Shown here piece by piece: positions 16,535-23,882 of a stretch of 24,103 bases of DNA. Within the stretch, counting starts at the first letter, position 1, and each line of letters starts with the position of its first letter. The notes under the pieces are model-generated. The model was not told the DNA's origin. It did no database searches and saw only the letters and a list, made by a program, of their open reading frames with translations. The stretch spans positions 1 to 24,103 of the forward strand of contig CAJUDA010000035.1 of assembly GCA_910584875.1 (NCBI GenBank), given 5' to 3'. The stretch is from an uncultured Eubacterium sp. (GTDB lineage: Bacteria > Bacillota > Clostridia > Lachnospirales > Lachnospiraceae). The position numbers and the translations under genes were made by a program.

Positions 16535-17196
16535 TATTTATCCTTTCCCTCCAGCCGGTATCCCACCTTAAAAACAGTTTTCAGCTCCTCTGTCAGTCCC
16601 AGTTTTTTCCGGATCCTCTGAATATGCAGATCCAGCGTCCTGGATTCCACCGGAAACTCGGACCCCCATATTTCCTCATATATTTTTTCCCTGAATAGTG
16701 TTATATTTTGATTCCTCATAAAAAAAACCAGCAGTTCAAATTCCTTTGGTGCCAGTTCTACTGTTTTCCCCGCCCGGGTTACTGTCTGATTTTCCACATC
16801 GGCTTCAATATCGGCAAAGGTAAGCAGCTGTCCAAGCTTATTGTACCGCCTCAGAACAATACCCACTCTCGCCAGCAGTTCTACGATTTCAAAAGGTTTT
16901 ATAATATAATCCTCAGCACCCGAAGTCAGTCCCCTGATCCGGTCCGTAAGATCTCCTTTCGCTGTAATGAAAATCACAGGCATTTTTAGCGGCCGGATAT
17001 ACTCCATCAACTCATAACCATTAATATAGGGCAGCATAATATCTAAAAGTACAAGATCAAAATCTCTCGACTCTAAAATATCTGCTGCCCTTTTTCCATC
17101 ATATGCAACCGTGCATTCATAACCCGCACGTGTCAGGTTCAGGCGTATCAGATCTGAAATCGCCCTCTCATCCTCTACAATCAAAATGTGTATCAT
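16534..17196 (-). CDS. OmpR/PhoB-type DNA-binding response regulator
   Basis: 220 residues, a typical length. The receiver domain (1-115) has the acidic pair E8/D9, phospho-acceptor D52 in LVLLDIMLP, T78 in IFITAKG and K100 in YIIKPFE. The winged-helix domain (about 125-217) carries LAPKEFELLVFFMRN and the recognition-helix region SRTLDLHIQRIRKKLG. The ATG has GAGGAAGGG upstream and lies only 32 bases after the spo0A stop, without a terminator or clear promoter in between, so it is probably on the spo0A transcript. Its likely targets include the lipoprotein genes downstream, but no direct-repeat binding site is obvious there. Confidence 0.95.
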   Translation of the reverse strand: MIHILIVEDERAISDLIRLNLTRAGYECTVAYDGKRAADILESRDFDLVLLDIMLPYINGYELMEYIRPLKMPVIFITAKGDLTDRIRGLTSGAEDYIIKPFEIVELLARVGIVLRRYNKLGQLLTFADIEADVENQTVTRAGKTVELAPKEFELLVFFMRNQNITLFREKIYEEIWGSEFPVESRTLDLHIQRIRKKLGLTEELKTVFKVGYRLEGKDK

Positions 17197-17228
17197 GGGA
17201 AATCCCTTCCTCTATGTATCTAATCTGA

Positions 17229-18020
17229 TTAAAGTCTCATTTTCTGTTCCAGACGTATCTTATCAGCAATTAACGCCACAAACTCCGAATTTGTCGGCTT
17301 TCCCTTGCCATTATGTACCGTGTAACCAAATAATTCATCAATCGTATCTACCTTTCCCCTGCTCCACGCCACCTCTATGGCATGACGGATAGCACGTTCT
17401 ACCCGGCTCGGCGTCGTTCCATGCTGTTTGGCAATCGACGGATACAATATCTTTGTGATGGAATTCAGCATCTCACTGTCATCCACAGACATCATGATCG
17501 CATCCCTCAGATACTGATATCCTTTAATGTGTGCCGGAACACCGATCTCATGGATAATGTTTGTGACATCTGACTCCAGATTGTATCTTGCCATTTCATC
17601 ACTTCTTCTGTGTTCTTCCGGCGAAGCAATAAATTTCCTTGCTCCCGGTTTAAATTGTCTGACGTGATTCAGAATCATTTCATTATCAAATGGTTTCAGG
17701 ATGTAATAAGCCGCTCCCAGATTGAATGCCGTCTCTGTAATGCGTTCCTGGGCAATGCCGGATATCACGATCGTTTCCGGTCTCTTGCCTGGTTCCTTAT
17801 TCTTATACAATCTTTCCAGTACTCCAAGCCCGTCCAGCTTTGGCATGATCAGATCCAACAGCAAAAGATCTGGTTCTGTCTCTTCAATCATCGCCATGGT
17901 CTCTAAACCATCCTCTGCCTTCCCCACAATTTTTATCTCCAAGTCTTCCTGCAGGATATGCTCAATCTGGGCAGCTATCCTTGGATTATCTTCTGCGATC
18001 AGAACCTTTAACTTCTCCAA
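17229..18020 (-). CDS. spo0A: Spo0A, master regulator of sporulation
   Basis: 263 residues from a TTG start at 18020. The longer frame and the ATG at 18026 are rejected: AAGGAGG is eight bases before the TTG but only two before the ATG, and the resulting MEKLKVLIAED matches the start of known Spo0A. The receiver has D10/D11, the phospho-acceptor D56 in LLLLDLIMP and K109 in ILKPF. The C-terminal effector domain shows the hallmark blocks HEIGVPAHIKGYQYLRDAI, TPSRVERAIRHAIEVAWSRG and FGYTVHNGKGKPTNSEF; the second holds the recognition helix. It activates and represses sporulation and transition-state genes when phosphorylated. The usual clostridial neighbour spoIVB is not upstream: a GH36 gene is. 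The promoter carries candidate 0A boxes. Confidence 0.97.
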   Translation of the reverse strand: MEKLKVLIAEDNPRIAAQIEHILQEDLEIKIVGKAEDGLETMAMIEETEPDLLLLDLIMPKLDGLGVLERLYKNKEPGKRPETIVISGIAQERITETAFNLGAAYYILKPFDNEMILNHVRQFKPGARKFIASPEEHRRSDEMARYNLESDVTNIIHEIGVPAHIKGYQYLRDAIMMSVDDSEMLNSITKILYPSIAKQHGTTPSRVERAIRHAIEVAWSRGKVDTIDELFGYTVHNGKGKPTNSEFVALIADKIRLEQKMRL

Positions 18021-18062
18021 TCTCATATCCTCCTTACCATAAAATATAAAAATTTTATAAAG

Positions 18063-18096
18063 TGTCGACAAGCGTAGTATAAACTGTTATTCGCCA
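18063..18096 (-). promoter_or_regulatory. Candidate 0A boxes at the spo0A promoter
   Basis: TGGCGAA (minus strand, 18096-18090) fits the 0A-box form TGNCGAA and lies in the promoter spacer. The palindrome TGTCGACA (18063-18070) lies at the expected start of transcription and is one base off on either strand. A third near match, AGTCGAA, is upstream at 18179-18173. The arrangement suggests autoregulation, but seven-base sites are easily found by chance. Confidence 0.45.
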
Positions 18097-18104
18097 GATT
18101 TCAA
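18076..18104 (-). promoter_or_regulatory. Sigma-A-type promoter of spo0A
   Basis: The minus strand reads TTGAAA (18104-18099), 17 bases, TATACT (18081-18076). The leader to the TTG start would be about 50 bases. No convincing sigma-H promoter was found in the 200-base gap; the rest of the gap upstream (18105-18190) is very A/T-rich with no gene. Confidence 0.75.
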
Positions 18105-18188
18105 GCATAAAATGCAAGTTTAATAATATTTTTTTAATTTTTTATTAATATCCTATTTATTATTCTGTCTTTTTCGACTTTGTGTCTC

Positions 18189-18216
18189 ATAAATCTGCCC
18201 TGCTCGACGGCAGATT
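18189..18216 (-). terminator. Hairpin just after the alpha-galactosidase gene (weak terminator)
   Basis: AATCTGCC and GGCAGATT (18209-18216 with 18192-18199, nine-base loop) form a perfect eight-base stem six bases after the stop. Only TTTATGAG follows, so termination may be incomplete. Confidence 0.45.
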
Positions 18217-18222
18217 CGGCAG

Positions 18223-20325
18223 TCAGCGCAGATGGACCGCCACAGCACACATATTTTCTGACGGATGATAGAACAATGTATCACCTTTCACCTCAATCTC
18301 TGCTTTTTTGTCATAAGAATAGGTGTTTACGATCTCTGTAGCACATCCTGTCAGATCGACCGGTATAACCTCCGGCAGACTGCCATAAAAACAATGGATC
18401 ACGACCAGCGTCTCTCCCCTGTCTCCCGTTCGTACGACAACCTGATACCCCTGTGGATGACGGTCACTGGTTATTTTCGACCCCTGTCTCCTTGTCATCC
18501 CCTTCTGTATGACTGGTGTGATCTCCCTGTAGAATGCAATTCCCCGTTCTATCACATCCCACTGTTCACTGGTTAGTTCTGTCACATCACCAGACAGGCA
18601 CATTCTCCCAAGAAATGTATTGGCAATCGAATAACCGATCCGTTTGAGAGAATCCTTCTGTCGGATCACTGCCCAGATCTGACTCTGGCGCGGCAGGATC
18701 GCACGGTGCAGATTTGCCGCTATGATCGGAATCTCTTCGGTCTCATGGGCATCGGAAAAGGATGCCATGGCACACAGGCTCATCATCAGCGGCTCCAGCT
18801 TATGACCACCCGAAGAACAATTCTCCAATACAAGATCTGGCAGTTCTTCCTTTACCTGACGGACAAAATCGACGGATGCCTCCATATTCTGCCGCAATCC
18901 TTCGCCCAGCGATTCCTTTCCGTCACAGCCGATACCGATGGTGTCGTTATAATCCATCTTCATATAGCCAAACCCATACTGGCGCAGTGTTCCGATCACC
19001 TTTTCTGTCAAATATTCTTTCACCCAGGGATCCTGCATATCGAAAAAGCGACGGCTGTATGTAGTAAGGGGACGCCCGTCCCTCTTCAGCAAATGATCGG
19101 TATACTGATATGCCTTTGCCGCAGGGCCTACATTATCAATCTCAAACCAGATCCCCGGTCTCATACCGGCATCCCGGATCAGGCTAACCGTCTTATCCAG
19201 TCCTTCTGGAAACAGCGTATCGGACACATTATAATCACCCATACTGATATCCCAGGGAACATCATCCTCTTTAAACCACCCACAGTCAATCACGAAATAA
19301 TCAAACCCTTTGTTCCGGATGGCATCAATGATCCCGGCAATATTTTCATGGGAAGGACACCCCCAGGTTGTACAATATTCATTAAATATGATCGGTAGAT
19401 TCTGCTCCTCCTCCGGTCCAGCCTCCACATATTTTTCTCCGGCGCTCACCAGACGGTGGCACAGCAGATCGATATCTCCCTGGCACACACTGAGGATCGC
19501 CTTTGGCGTCTCAAAACTTTCCCCTGCCCGGATTTCCTTCATCCAGTGTCCGAATTCCCTGTCAGCCAGACCACCGGAGAGATGCAGTCCGTCATCCTGC
19601 CGGTAAATTTCCATCTGCCAGGATGCCTCATGCGCCAGCTGTACTCCCCACAGCACCTGATTTTTTGTGTCTTCCACTGCCACGAAAGGAAAATATTTCA
19701 TCACCGGCATAGAGCCTCTCTGTCCAAACCGTTCCACTCCCACGGACCAGTTCGACCAGCTTGGTTCCAGCTGCAGATCTTCCACGGTCTCCGTTACCAG
19801 TCGTCCCTCATGGCTCCACTTGCTGCGAAGTCTGTGTACCAGAAGTGTATCGGTGGCAATCCCCTCCACAAACGGCGTCACATTCCCCATCTCAAAGCTT
19901 GACAGCATCTCCAGCGTTACGGTGTCTTCACTGTTGTTTGTAAAAATATTCTTCATCTCAAAGCTGTCTTCCCCGTGATACCAGGTAATGACATTGACAA
20001 GTCCATAGCCTCTCTGGTCCTTCATCACCGTACGGATATATGTTTTCCCCTCCGCCTCTTCCGTTGTCTGAGAGTCGTATTCAAACAGATTCGCCGTCTC
20101 GCAGTTATGCATCGTCTGCCCGCTTCCATAACAGTTAGGATAAATATCTCCCACCAGCTTGAGCTGCGCCAGACTGTTGATCCGGTAGAATTTCTTACTG
20201 CTGACATCCTTCTCCTTCATATCTGCCGGTATCATATAAAAACCGACGCGGCGGTAATCCGTCTCCTGCTCAAAGATCAGCAGCATATCCCCCAGCTGGA
20301 TTTCTGATATTCTCTCAATCGCCAT
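18223..20325 (-). CDS. Alpha-galactosidase, glycoside hydrolase family 36
   Basis: 700 residues, close to the usual 700-740. No signal peptide, so it acts on imported raffinose-type sugars or melibiose in the cytoplasm. The layout is that of GH36: a beta-rich N-terminal domain (to about 300), a (beta/alpha)8 barrel (about 310-620) and a small C-terminal beta domain. The barrel shows FDYFVIDCGWF (341-351), RPGIWFEIDNVGP (389-401), the likely nucleophile D458 in YMKMDYND, ENCSSGGHKLEP (501-512) and the likely acid/base D525 in FSDAHETE. The motifs deviate a little from the classical KWDMNR and SDNTD forms, so a related specificity such as alpha-N-acetylgalactosaminidase is possible. The ATG has GGAGGG upstream. 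There is no transporter or regulator beside it. Its promoter, about 185 bases upstream, carries a dyad over the -35 box. Confidence 0.93.
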   Translation of the reverse strand: MAIERISEIQLGDMLLIFEQETDYRRVGFYMIPADMKEKDVSSKKFYRINSLAQLKLVGDIYPNCYGSGQTMHNCETANLFEYDSQTTEEAEGKTYIRTVMKDQRGYGLVNVITWYHGEDSFEMKNIFTNNSEDTVTLEMLSSFEMGNVTPFVEGIATDTLLVHRLRSKWSHEGRLVTETVEDLQLEPSWSNWSVGVERFGQRGSMPVMKYFPFVAVEDTKNQVLWGVQLAHEASWQMEIYRQDDGLHLSGGLADREFGHWMKEIRAGESFETPKAILSVCQGDIDLLCHRLVSAGEKYVEAGPEEEQNLPIIFNEYCTTWGCPSHENIAGIIDAIRNKGFDYFVIDCGWFKEDDVPWDISMGDYNVSDTLFPEGLDKTVSLIRDAGMRPGIWFEIDNVGPAAKAYQYTDHLLKRDGRPLTTYSRRFFDMQDPWVKEYLTEKVIGTLRQYGFGYMKMDYNDTIGIGCDGKESLGEGLRQNMEASVDFVRQVKEELPDLVLENCSSGGHKLEPLMMSLCAMASFSDAHETEEIPIIAANLHRAILPRQSQIWAVIRQKDSLKRIGYSIANTFLGRMCLSGDVTELTSEQWDVIERGIAFYREITPVIQKGMTRRQGSKITSDRHPQGYQVVVRTGDRGETLVVIHCFYGSLPEVIPVDLTGCATEIVNTYSYDKKAEIEVKGDTLFYHPSENMCAVAVHLR

Positions 20326-20363
20326 GTTCTTTTCCCTCCGTTTACTATTCTTACTATTTTTAA

Positions 20364-20477
20364 CTACTCAGCTCTCCAGGATCTCACCCTCCAGATAACA
20401 TTCCCTGATATAATCCCGGGGCTGGTAAAAAATCGAATGATTTCTTTACTTCCATGATATAAAATATTTTCACTCAT
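20364..20477 (-). pseudogene. Short degraded reading frame in the alpha-galactosidase leader
   Basis: An ATG at 20477 with AGAGGA upstream opens a 37-codon frame beginning MSENILYHGSKEIIRFF. The start resembles the N-terminus YHGSKEII of DUF3990-type proteins. At a run of six T residues one extra base would switch to a frame reading YQPRDYIRECYLEGEILES before a stop, which also looks coding. It may be a remnant of a lost gene with a frameshift, or a leader peptide. The rest of the 243-base gap 20326-20568 holds only the promoter and dyad listed separately. Confidence 0.3.
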
Positions 20478-20509
20478 AGTTTTGTCCTCTGCCTGTCCTT
20501 TTAACATCT

Positions 20510-20538
20510 ATTATACATGAATGCAGTAACCACTGCAA
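20510..20538 (-). promoter_or_regulatory. Promoter upstream of the short frame and alpha-galactosidase
   Basis: The minus strand reads TTGCAG (20538-20533), 17 bases, TATAAT (20515-20510). No other promoter is seen before the alpha-galactosidase gene, so this is the likely driver. Confidence 0.75.
20522..20537. promoter_or_regulatory. Dyad overlapping the -35 box (candidate operator)
   Basis: TGCAGT-AACC-ACTGCA is a perfect six-base inverted repeat with a four-base centre. Its right arm covers the -35 box, a position where a bound repressor would block the polymerase; sugar-specific control would make sense for the gene downstream. Confidence 0.45.
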
Positions 20539-20568
20539 CCTTCTGTCCAAAACATCAAAGAAATCCTA

Positions 20569-20850
20569 TTACCGTTTCCTCCGTATTTTTTTTACAACCA
20601 TGTAAATACTGGCAAACGCAATCAGAAACGATATTGCCAGAAGAAGGACACCCACCAGTGTATCTCCCTGTTTCAACACATGTATCCCGGCAATAACAAT
20701 CAGAAGCGTAATCCCTCCAAACAGCGCCAGGATCAAAAGCAGTGCCAGAATACGTACCACTACCGGAACCCTCCTGCTGGTACCCAGTTCCAATGTCCCC
20801 TCCAGTATGATCTCAAATAATAATTCTAATAATTCCAATAAAAATTCCAT
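20569..20850 (-). CDS. Small hydrophobic membrane protein of unknown function
   Basis: 93 residues from an ATG with GGAGGGG upstream. The N-terminus is an acidic amphipathic stretch (MEFLLELLELLFEIILEGTLELG), then an arginine pair, then two membrane helices (about 31-54 and 62-85) and a basic tail VKKIRRKR. Two helices with a positive C-terminus suggest both ends face the cytoplasm. I do not recognise the family. It has its own promoter region and is followed by the alpha-galactosidase promoter, so it is probably a single-gene transcript. The length and ribosome site argue that it is real. Confidence 0.7.
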   Translation of the reverse strand: MEFLLELLELLFEIILEGTLELGTSRRVPVVVRILALLLILALFGGITLLIVIAGIHVLKQGDTLVGVLLLAISFLIAFASIYMVVKKIRRKR

Positions 20851-20893
20851 TTTAATCCCCTCCCTCAGGGCAAAGAATCCAACAGATAGCTGT

Positions 20894-20926
20894 ATTGTAT
20901 CATATCCGGTAACTTTTTTGAATCAA
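20894..20926 (-). promoter_or_regulatory. Candidate promoter of the small membrane protein
   Basis: Two overlapping readings on the minus strand: TTGATT, 16 bases, TATGAT (20926-20899), or TTCAAA, 17 bases, TACAAT (20922-20894). I cannot tell which is used. Confidence 0.5.
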
Positions 20927-20970
20927 TTACTAAAAATACAAAAAAATAATTTTTTCACCTATAGTTCCTG

Positions 20971-20997
20971 TTGGGATCCTTCTTTTTATAGTATAAT
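20971..20997 (+). promoter_or_regulatory. Candidate promoter of the metalloprotease gene
   Basis: A perfect TATAAT at 20992-20997 lies 15 bases after TTGGGA. The -35 match and spacing are poor, so a regulator may be needed. The gap 20851-21104 otherwise holds the divergent promoter and the leader hairpin. Confidence 0.45.
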
Positions 20998-21015
20998 TTA
21001 CCTAAAGTTCAAAAA

Positions 21016-21067
21016 TTTCCCGGGCTTATCCGACCGTCCGACGGGATCGGAAACCGCACCCGGGAAA
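21016..21067 (+). other. Structured 5' leader of the metalloprotease mRNA
   Basis: A nine-base outer stem (TTTCCCGGG at 21016-21024 with CCCGGGAAA at 21059-21067) encloses an inner hairpin built from CCGA/TCGG and CCG/CGG. It starts about a dozen bases into the expected transcript and ends 37 bases before the ATG. No T-run follows on the plus strand. It does not match a riboswitch class I know. Confidence 0.55.
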
Positions 21068-21104
21068 GAACAACAACACTCACGAAAGGAAGGCACAACA
21101 GTCA

Positions 21105-23882
21105 ATGAAACAAAGAAAAACGCAACAGAAAAAACAGCGGCGGAAACAGTCATTTCTCTGCCTCATCCTCACTGCGGCGGTGCTCACCGGCATCACCGGA
21201 CCGCAGACTCCTGCCCGGGCGGCTGCCGAAGTGACGCTGAAGATCATGGAAGGCGAGACCGGGCACGCCATCAACCGGAACCTGCACACCGGGGAAGTGC
21301 GGACCGGCTGGACCATCCAGTTAAGCCACGACCGGACCGTAAAAAAAGCAGAATGGAAGACCTCCGATCCTGCTGTCATGACCGTAGACGGCGACAGCAG
21401 CGGCGCCACCGTCACCGCCCACAAAGAAGGGACCGCCATCCTCACCCTGACCGTCCGGACAAATAAGGATGAGACCGTCACCAACGACTGTCTCATCTCC
21501 TCCATGACCAGGCTGGACGCATCCCGGCAGGCGGCAGGATCCCTGACCGCCGCGGCTGAGCTCTACCGCGGCGCCCGCACCACATCCATCGTGCGCAACA
21601 CCGCCCCGGCAGGACAGACACTCACTGTTATCGGACTGTGCGGCAGCTTCTACCGCGTGCGCCTGCCCGAAAGCTTCGACTTCAACGACACCCTGACCGG
21701 GCAGATGACCGCCTACGTGCAGAAAAACAAAGTACGGATCCCCGTCACCTCCGTCTCCATCCCCAACGCAGACCGCATCCGCAGCCTCAAAGTGGGACAG
21801 AAAGCAAAGGCTTCCTTTTCTTTCCTGCCGGACCTGGCAACCGGAAAAGAGATGGCATGGAAGAGCAGCGACACAGGTGTAGCAGCTGTGGAAAACGATG
21901 GCAGCATCACGGCAAAAAAAGCCGGCACCGCTGTCATCACCCTGACTGAAAAAAACAGCGGCAGACAGGCCTCTGTCACCATCACCGTCAGCGATGTCCT
22001 CGCCACATCATTAAACATAACCAATACAAAAGAGCTGAAAAACCTGTCCGTGGGCAGCACCGCCACAGCAAAAACCAGCATGGCGCCGGCAGACATCAGC
22101 AAAAAGAAACTCATGTGGAAAAGCAGCAACACAAAAGTGGCATCCGTAGACCAGAACGGCACCATCCGGGTGCTGGCAGGGGGGAGCGCCGTCATCACCG
22201 TGACCGAACAGTACAGCGGGCTCACCGCCAGCGCCGCCATTGGAGCCGGTTACTCCCTGGGCGCCCCGAAGGGAAAGAGCCAGCCGAAGATCCGGCTGAA
22301 AAAGAGCACCGACTTCCGCGGGAACACCATCACATGGAACAGGATCAGCGGGGCAAAATACTACCGGGTCCACGTGGAGCACTGGGACAAAAACAAAAAG
22401 AAATACATCCGCATATACAAAAACGGAAAAAAGGTCAAAAAGACAGCTTACTACGACCGGAATGTGACAAAAAACCAGAAATGCCGTTACTGCGTGGTAG
22501 CATACGGCGCAAAAAACAAAGCCCTGACCGCAGGAAAGAAAAAAGCAAAAAAAGTCACCATAAAAGCCACGGCGCCCGACCTGTCCGTCACCGTGGGACA
22601 GCTGGGAAAGCTGAAACTCGACTGGAAAAAAGGCTCCACCAAAAACCGGAAAGGGATCCAGGGCTACAAAATCTACCGAGGCACCGCAGAAAAAAGAAAC
22701 CAGCTCCCCCGGAAATACACCCTCGTCAAAACGATCAGAAAGAAAAACACCCTCACCTGGACCGACACAAAACTCCGGGAAGGGACATCCTACTACTACC
22801 GGATCCGTGCCTACGGGAAACAGAAAAAGAAAACTGTCACCGGGGCATACAGCGACATAAAAAGCGCCCGCACCATATCCGGGACAGCAAACTGGAACTA
22901 CTATAACAAAATGAAAACAATCTGGCAGGGCGTCTGCATGGAAAAACGGAGTATCACCGAACAGCAGTCCACTGAACGGATGAAACACTACACCGTAAAA
23001 AAAGACGGCACTGACGTCAGTCCCTACATCAAGTACCATCTGACCACCGACACCCTCTACATCCACGTCTATGTCCGGTTCTATACCTACGACCGGAAGA
23101 CCGGGAACGAGACAGCCGCCCCCGTGGCAAAAGGCACCTATGCCAATGACCCGGGCAAAAAGGGAGGGAGCTACCGGGAGGAATTCGTCAAAGGCGTGAC
23201 CTCCACCTTCAGCACCTTTATCCAGGGAAACAAAGATAAAAATGATCCCTATGACTTTGATGAAGGGGTGGCATTCCGTACGAAGCTGGTACTGCATGAA
23301 AAGGATAAAGATCACTATCCAGATGCGCAAGAATTTTTAAGAGTCAGCATCAGTGGGGACTGTGAAAACTGTACCAGTGGGAATTTTGATGAAAAAGATC
23401 CGGGATATAATTACTGGTTTCATGCGTATTACTGTGGTGACGGTTCTGTTTTCTCCCATGACAATTTAATTCATATACCTGATAACAGCCGAGATCTAAT
23501 AGTAAAAAAGAAAAAACAACCAATGGAATCCTTATCTGGTTTCCGGTCTACCTGTGCCCATGAAATGGGGCATATACTGGGACTGGGAGATGGGTATAAA
23601 GATACCGATCAAAATAATATCTCCGTGAGCCGGATGACTTACAACACAGAGACATGTTTTCGTATTAAAAAAACATATCATAATATTATGCTAGATGCAC
23701 GAACATGCGAAACTATGACACCAAATGACCTGGAAATGATACTGCTGGCATATGGACTGAGTTTTGATCCAACACAAACATGGGATACTACAAGGCAAAA
23801 TTATAGAGATCATTATTGGGACGCAGCACCCCATTATAAATCAAAAGTTATTAAAAAAGGAGACGATAAAGATGCACAGTAA
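21105..23882 (+). CDS. Secreted multidomain zinc metalloprotease with Ig-like, SH3-like and Fn3-like repeats
   Basis: 925 residues. A long basic n-region, a hydrophobic core (FLCLILTAAVLTGITG) and a cleavage site after PARA (about 39) give a signal peptide. Domains: Ig-like (about 42-130); bacterial SH3-like (about 145-212); two Ig-like BIG2-type repeats (about 213-297, 300-380), each with WKSS and GTAVITLTE-like blocks; two Fn3-like repeats (about 397-490, 491-590); a catalytic region (about 595-925). The zinc site is HEMGHILGLGD: ligands H819, H823 and probably D829, base E820. M862 in NIM may be the Met-turn. An aspartate third ligand recalls snapalysin-type enzymes; the exact family is uncertain. 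No LPxTG or membrane anchor is seen. The ribosome site (AAGGAAGG) is rather far, about 11 bases, from the ATG. Base composition drops sharply at about 23.25 kb, just before the catalytic core. Confidence 0.88.
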   Translation: MKQRKTQQKKQRRKQSFLCLILTAAVLTGITGPQTPARAAAEVTLKIMEGETGHAINRNLHTGEVRTGWTIQLSHDRTVKKAEWKTSDPAVMTVDGDSSGATVTAHKEGTAILTLTVRTNKDETVTNDCLISSMTRLDASRQAAGSLTAAAELYRGARTTSIVRNTAPAGQTLTVIGLCGSFYRVRLPESFDFNDTLTGQMTAYVQKNKVRIPVTSVSIPNADRIRSLKVGQKAKASFSFLPDLATGKEMAWKSSDTGVAAVENDGSITAKKAGTAVITLTEKNSGRQASVTITVSDVLATSLNITNTKELKNLSVGSTATAKTSMAPADISKKKLMWKSSNTKVASVDQNGTIRVLAGGSAVITVTEQYSGLTASAAIGAGYSLGAPKGKSQPKIRLKKSTDFRGNTITWNRISGAKYYRVHVEHWDKNKKKYIRIYKNGKKVKKTAYYDRNVTKNQKCRYCVVAYGAKNKALTAGKKKAKKVTIKATAPDLSVTVGQLGKLKLDWKKGSTKNRKGIQGYKIYRGTAEKRNQLPRKYTLVKTIRKKNTLTWTDTKLREGTSYYYRIRAYGKQKKKTVTGAYSDIKSARTISGTANWNYYNKMKTIWQGVCMEKRSITEQQSTERMKHYTVKKDGTDVSPYIKYHLTTDTLYIHVYVRFYTYDRKTGNETAAPVAKGTYANDPGKKGGSYREEFVKGVTSTFSTFIQGNKDKNDPYDFDEGVAFRTKLVLHEKDKDHYPDAQEFLRVSISGDCENCTSGNFDEKDPGYNYWFHAYYCGDGSVFSHDNLIHIPDNSRDLIVKKKKQPMESLSGFRSTCAHEMGHILGLGDGYKDTDQNNISVSRMTYNTETCFRIKKTYHNIMLDARTCETMTPNDLEMILLAYGLSFDPTQTWDTTRQNYRDHYWDAAPHYKSKVIKKGDDKDAQ

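Noticed and set aside
18024..18071. Upstream starts for spo0A, including the ATG at 18026
   Set aside because: AAGGAGG is too close to the ATG and inside the longer frame; the TTG at 18020 has ideal spacing and matches known Spo0A starts.
18120..18170. Sigma-H promoter for spo0A
   Set aside because: An AGGATATT stretch resembles a -35 element, but no GAAT-type -10 lies at the right distance.
1562..18216. Motif GGCAGATTTATGA shared by the HD-GYP promoter dyad and the hairpin after the alpha-galactosidase gene
   Set aside because: Several 13-base matches are expected by chance in a window of this size on both strands; the spacing and position relative to promoters differ, so a common regulator is not supported.
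21016..21067. Cyclic di-GMP riboswitch before the protease
   Set aside because: The biology would fit, but the conserved core of neither class is visible in the leader.
22011..23330. Long open frame of 439 codons on the minus strand inside the protease gene
   Set aside because: It is antisense to a convincing gene, rich in V, F and G as expected from complementing C-ending codons, and has no family motif. It reflects codon bias.
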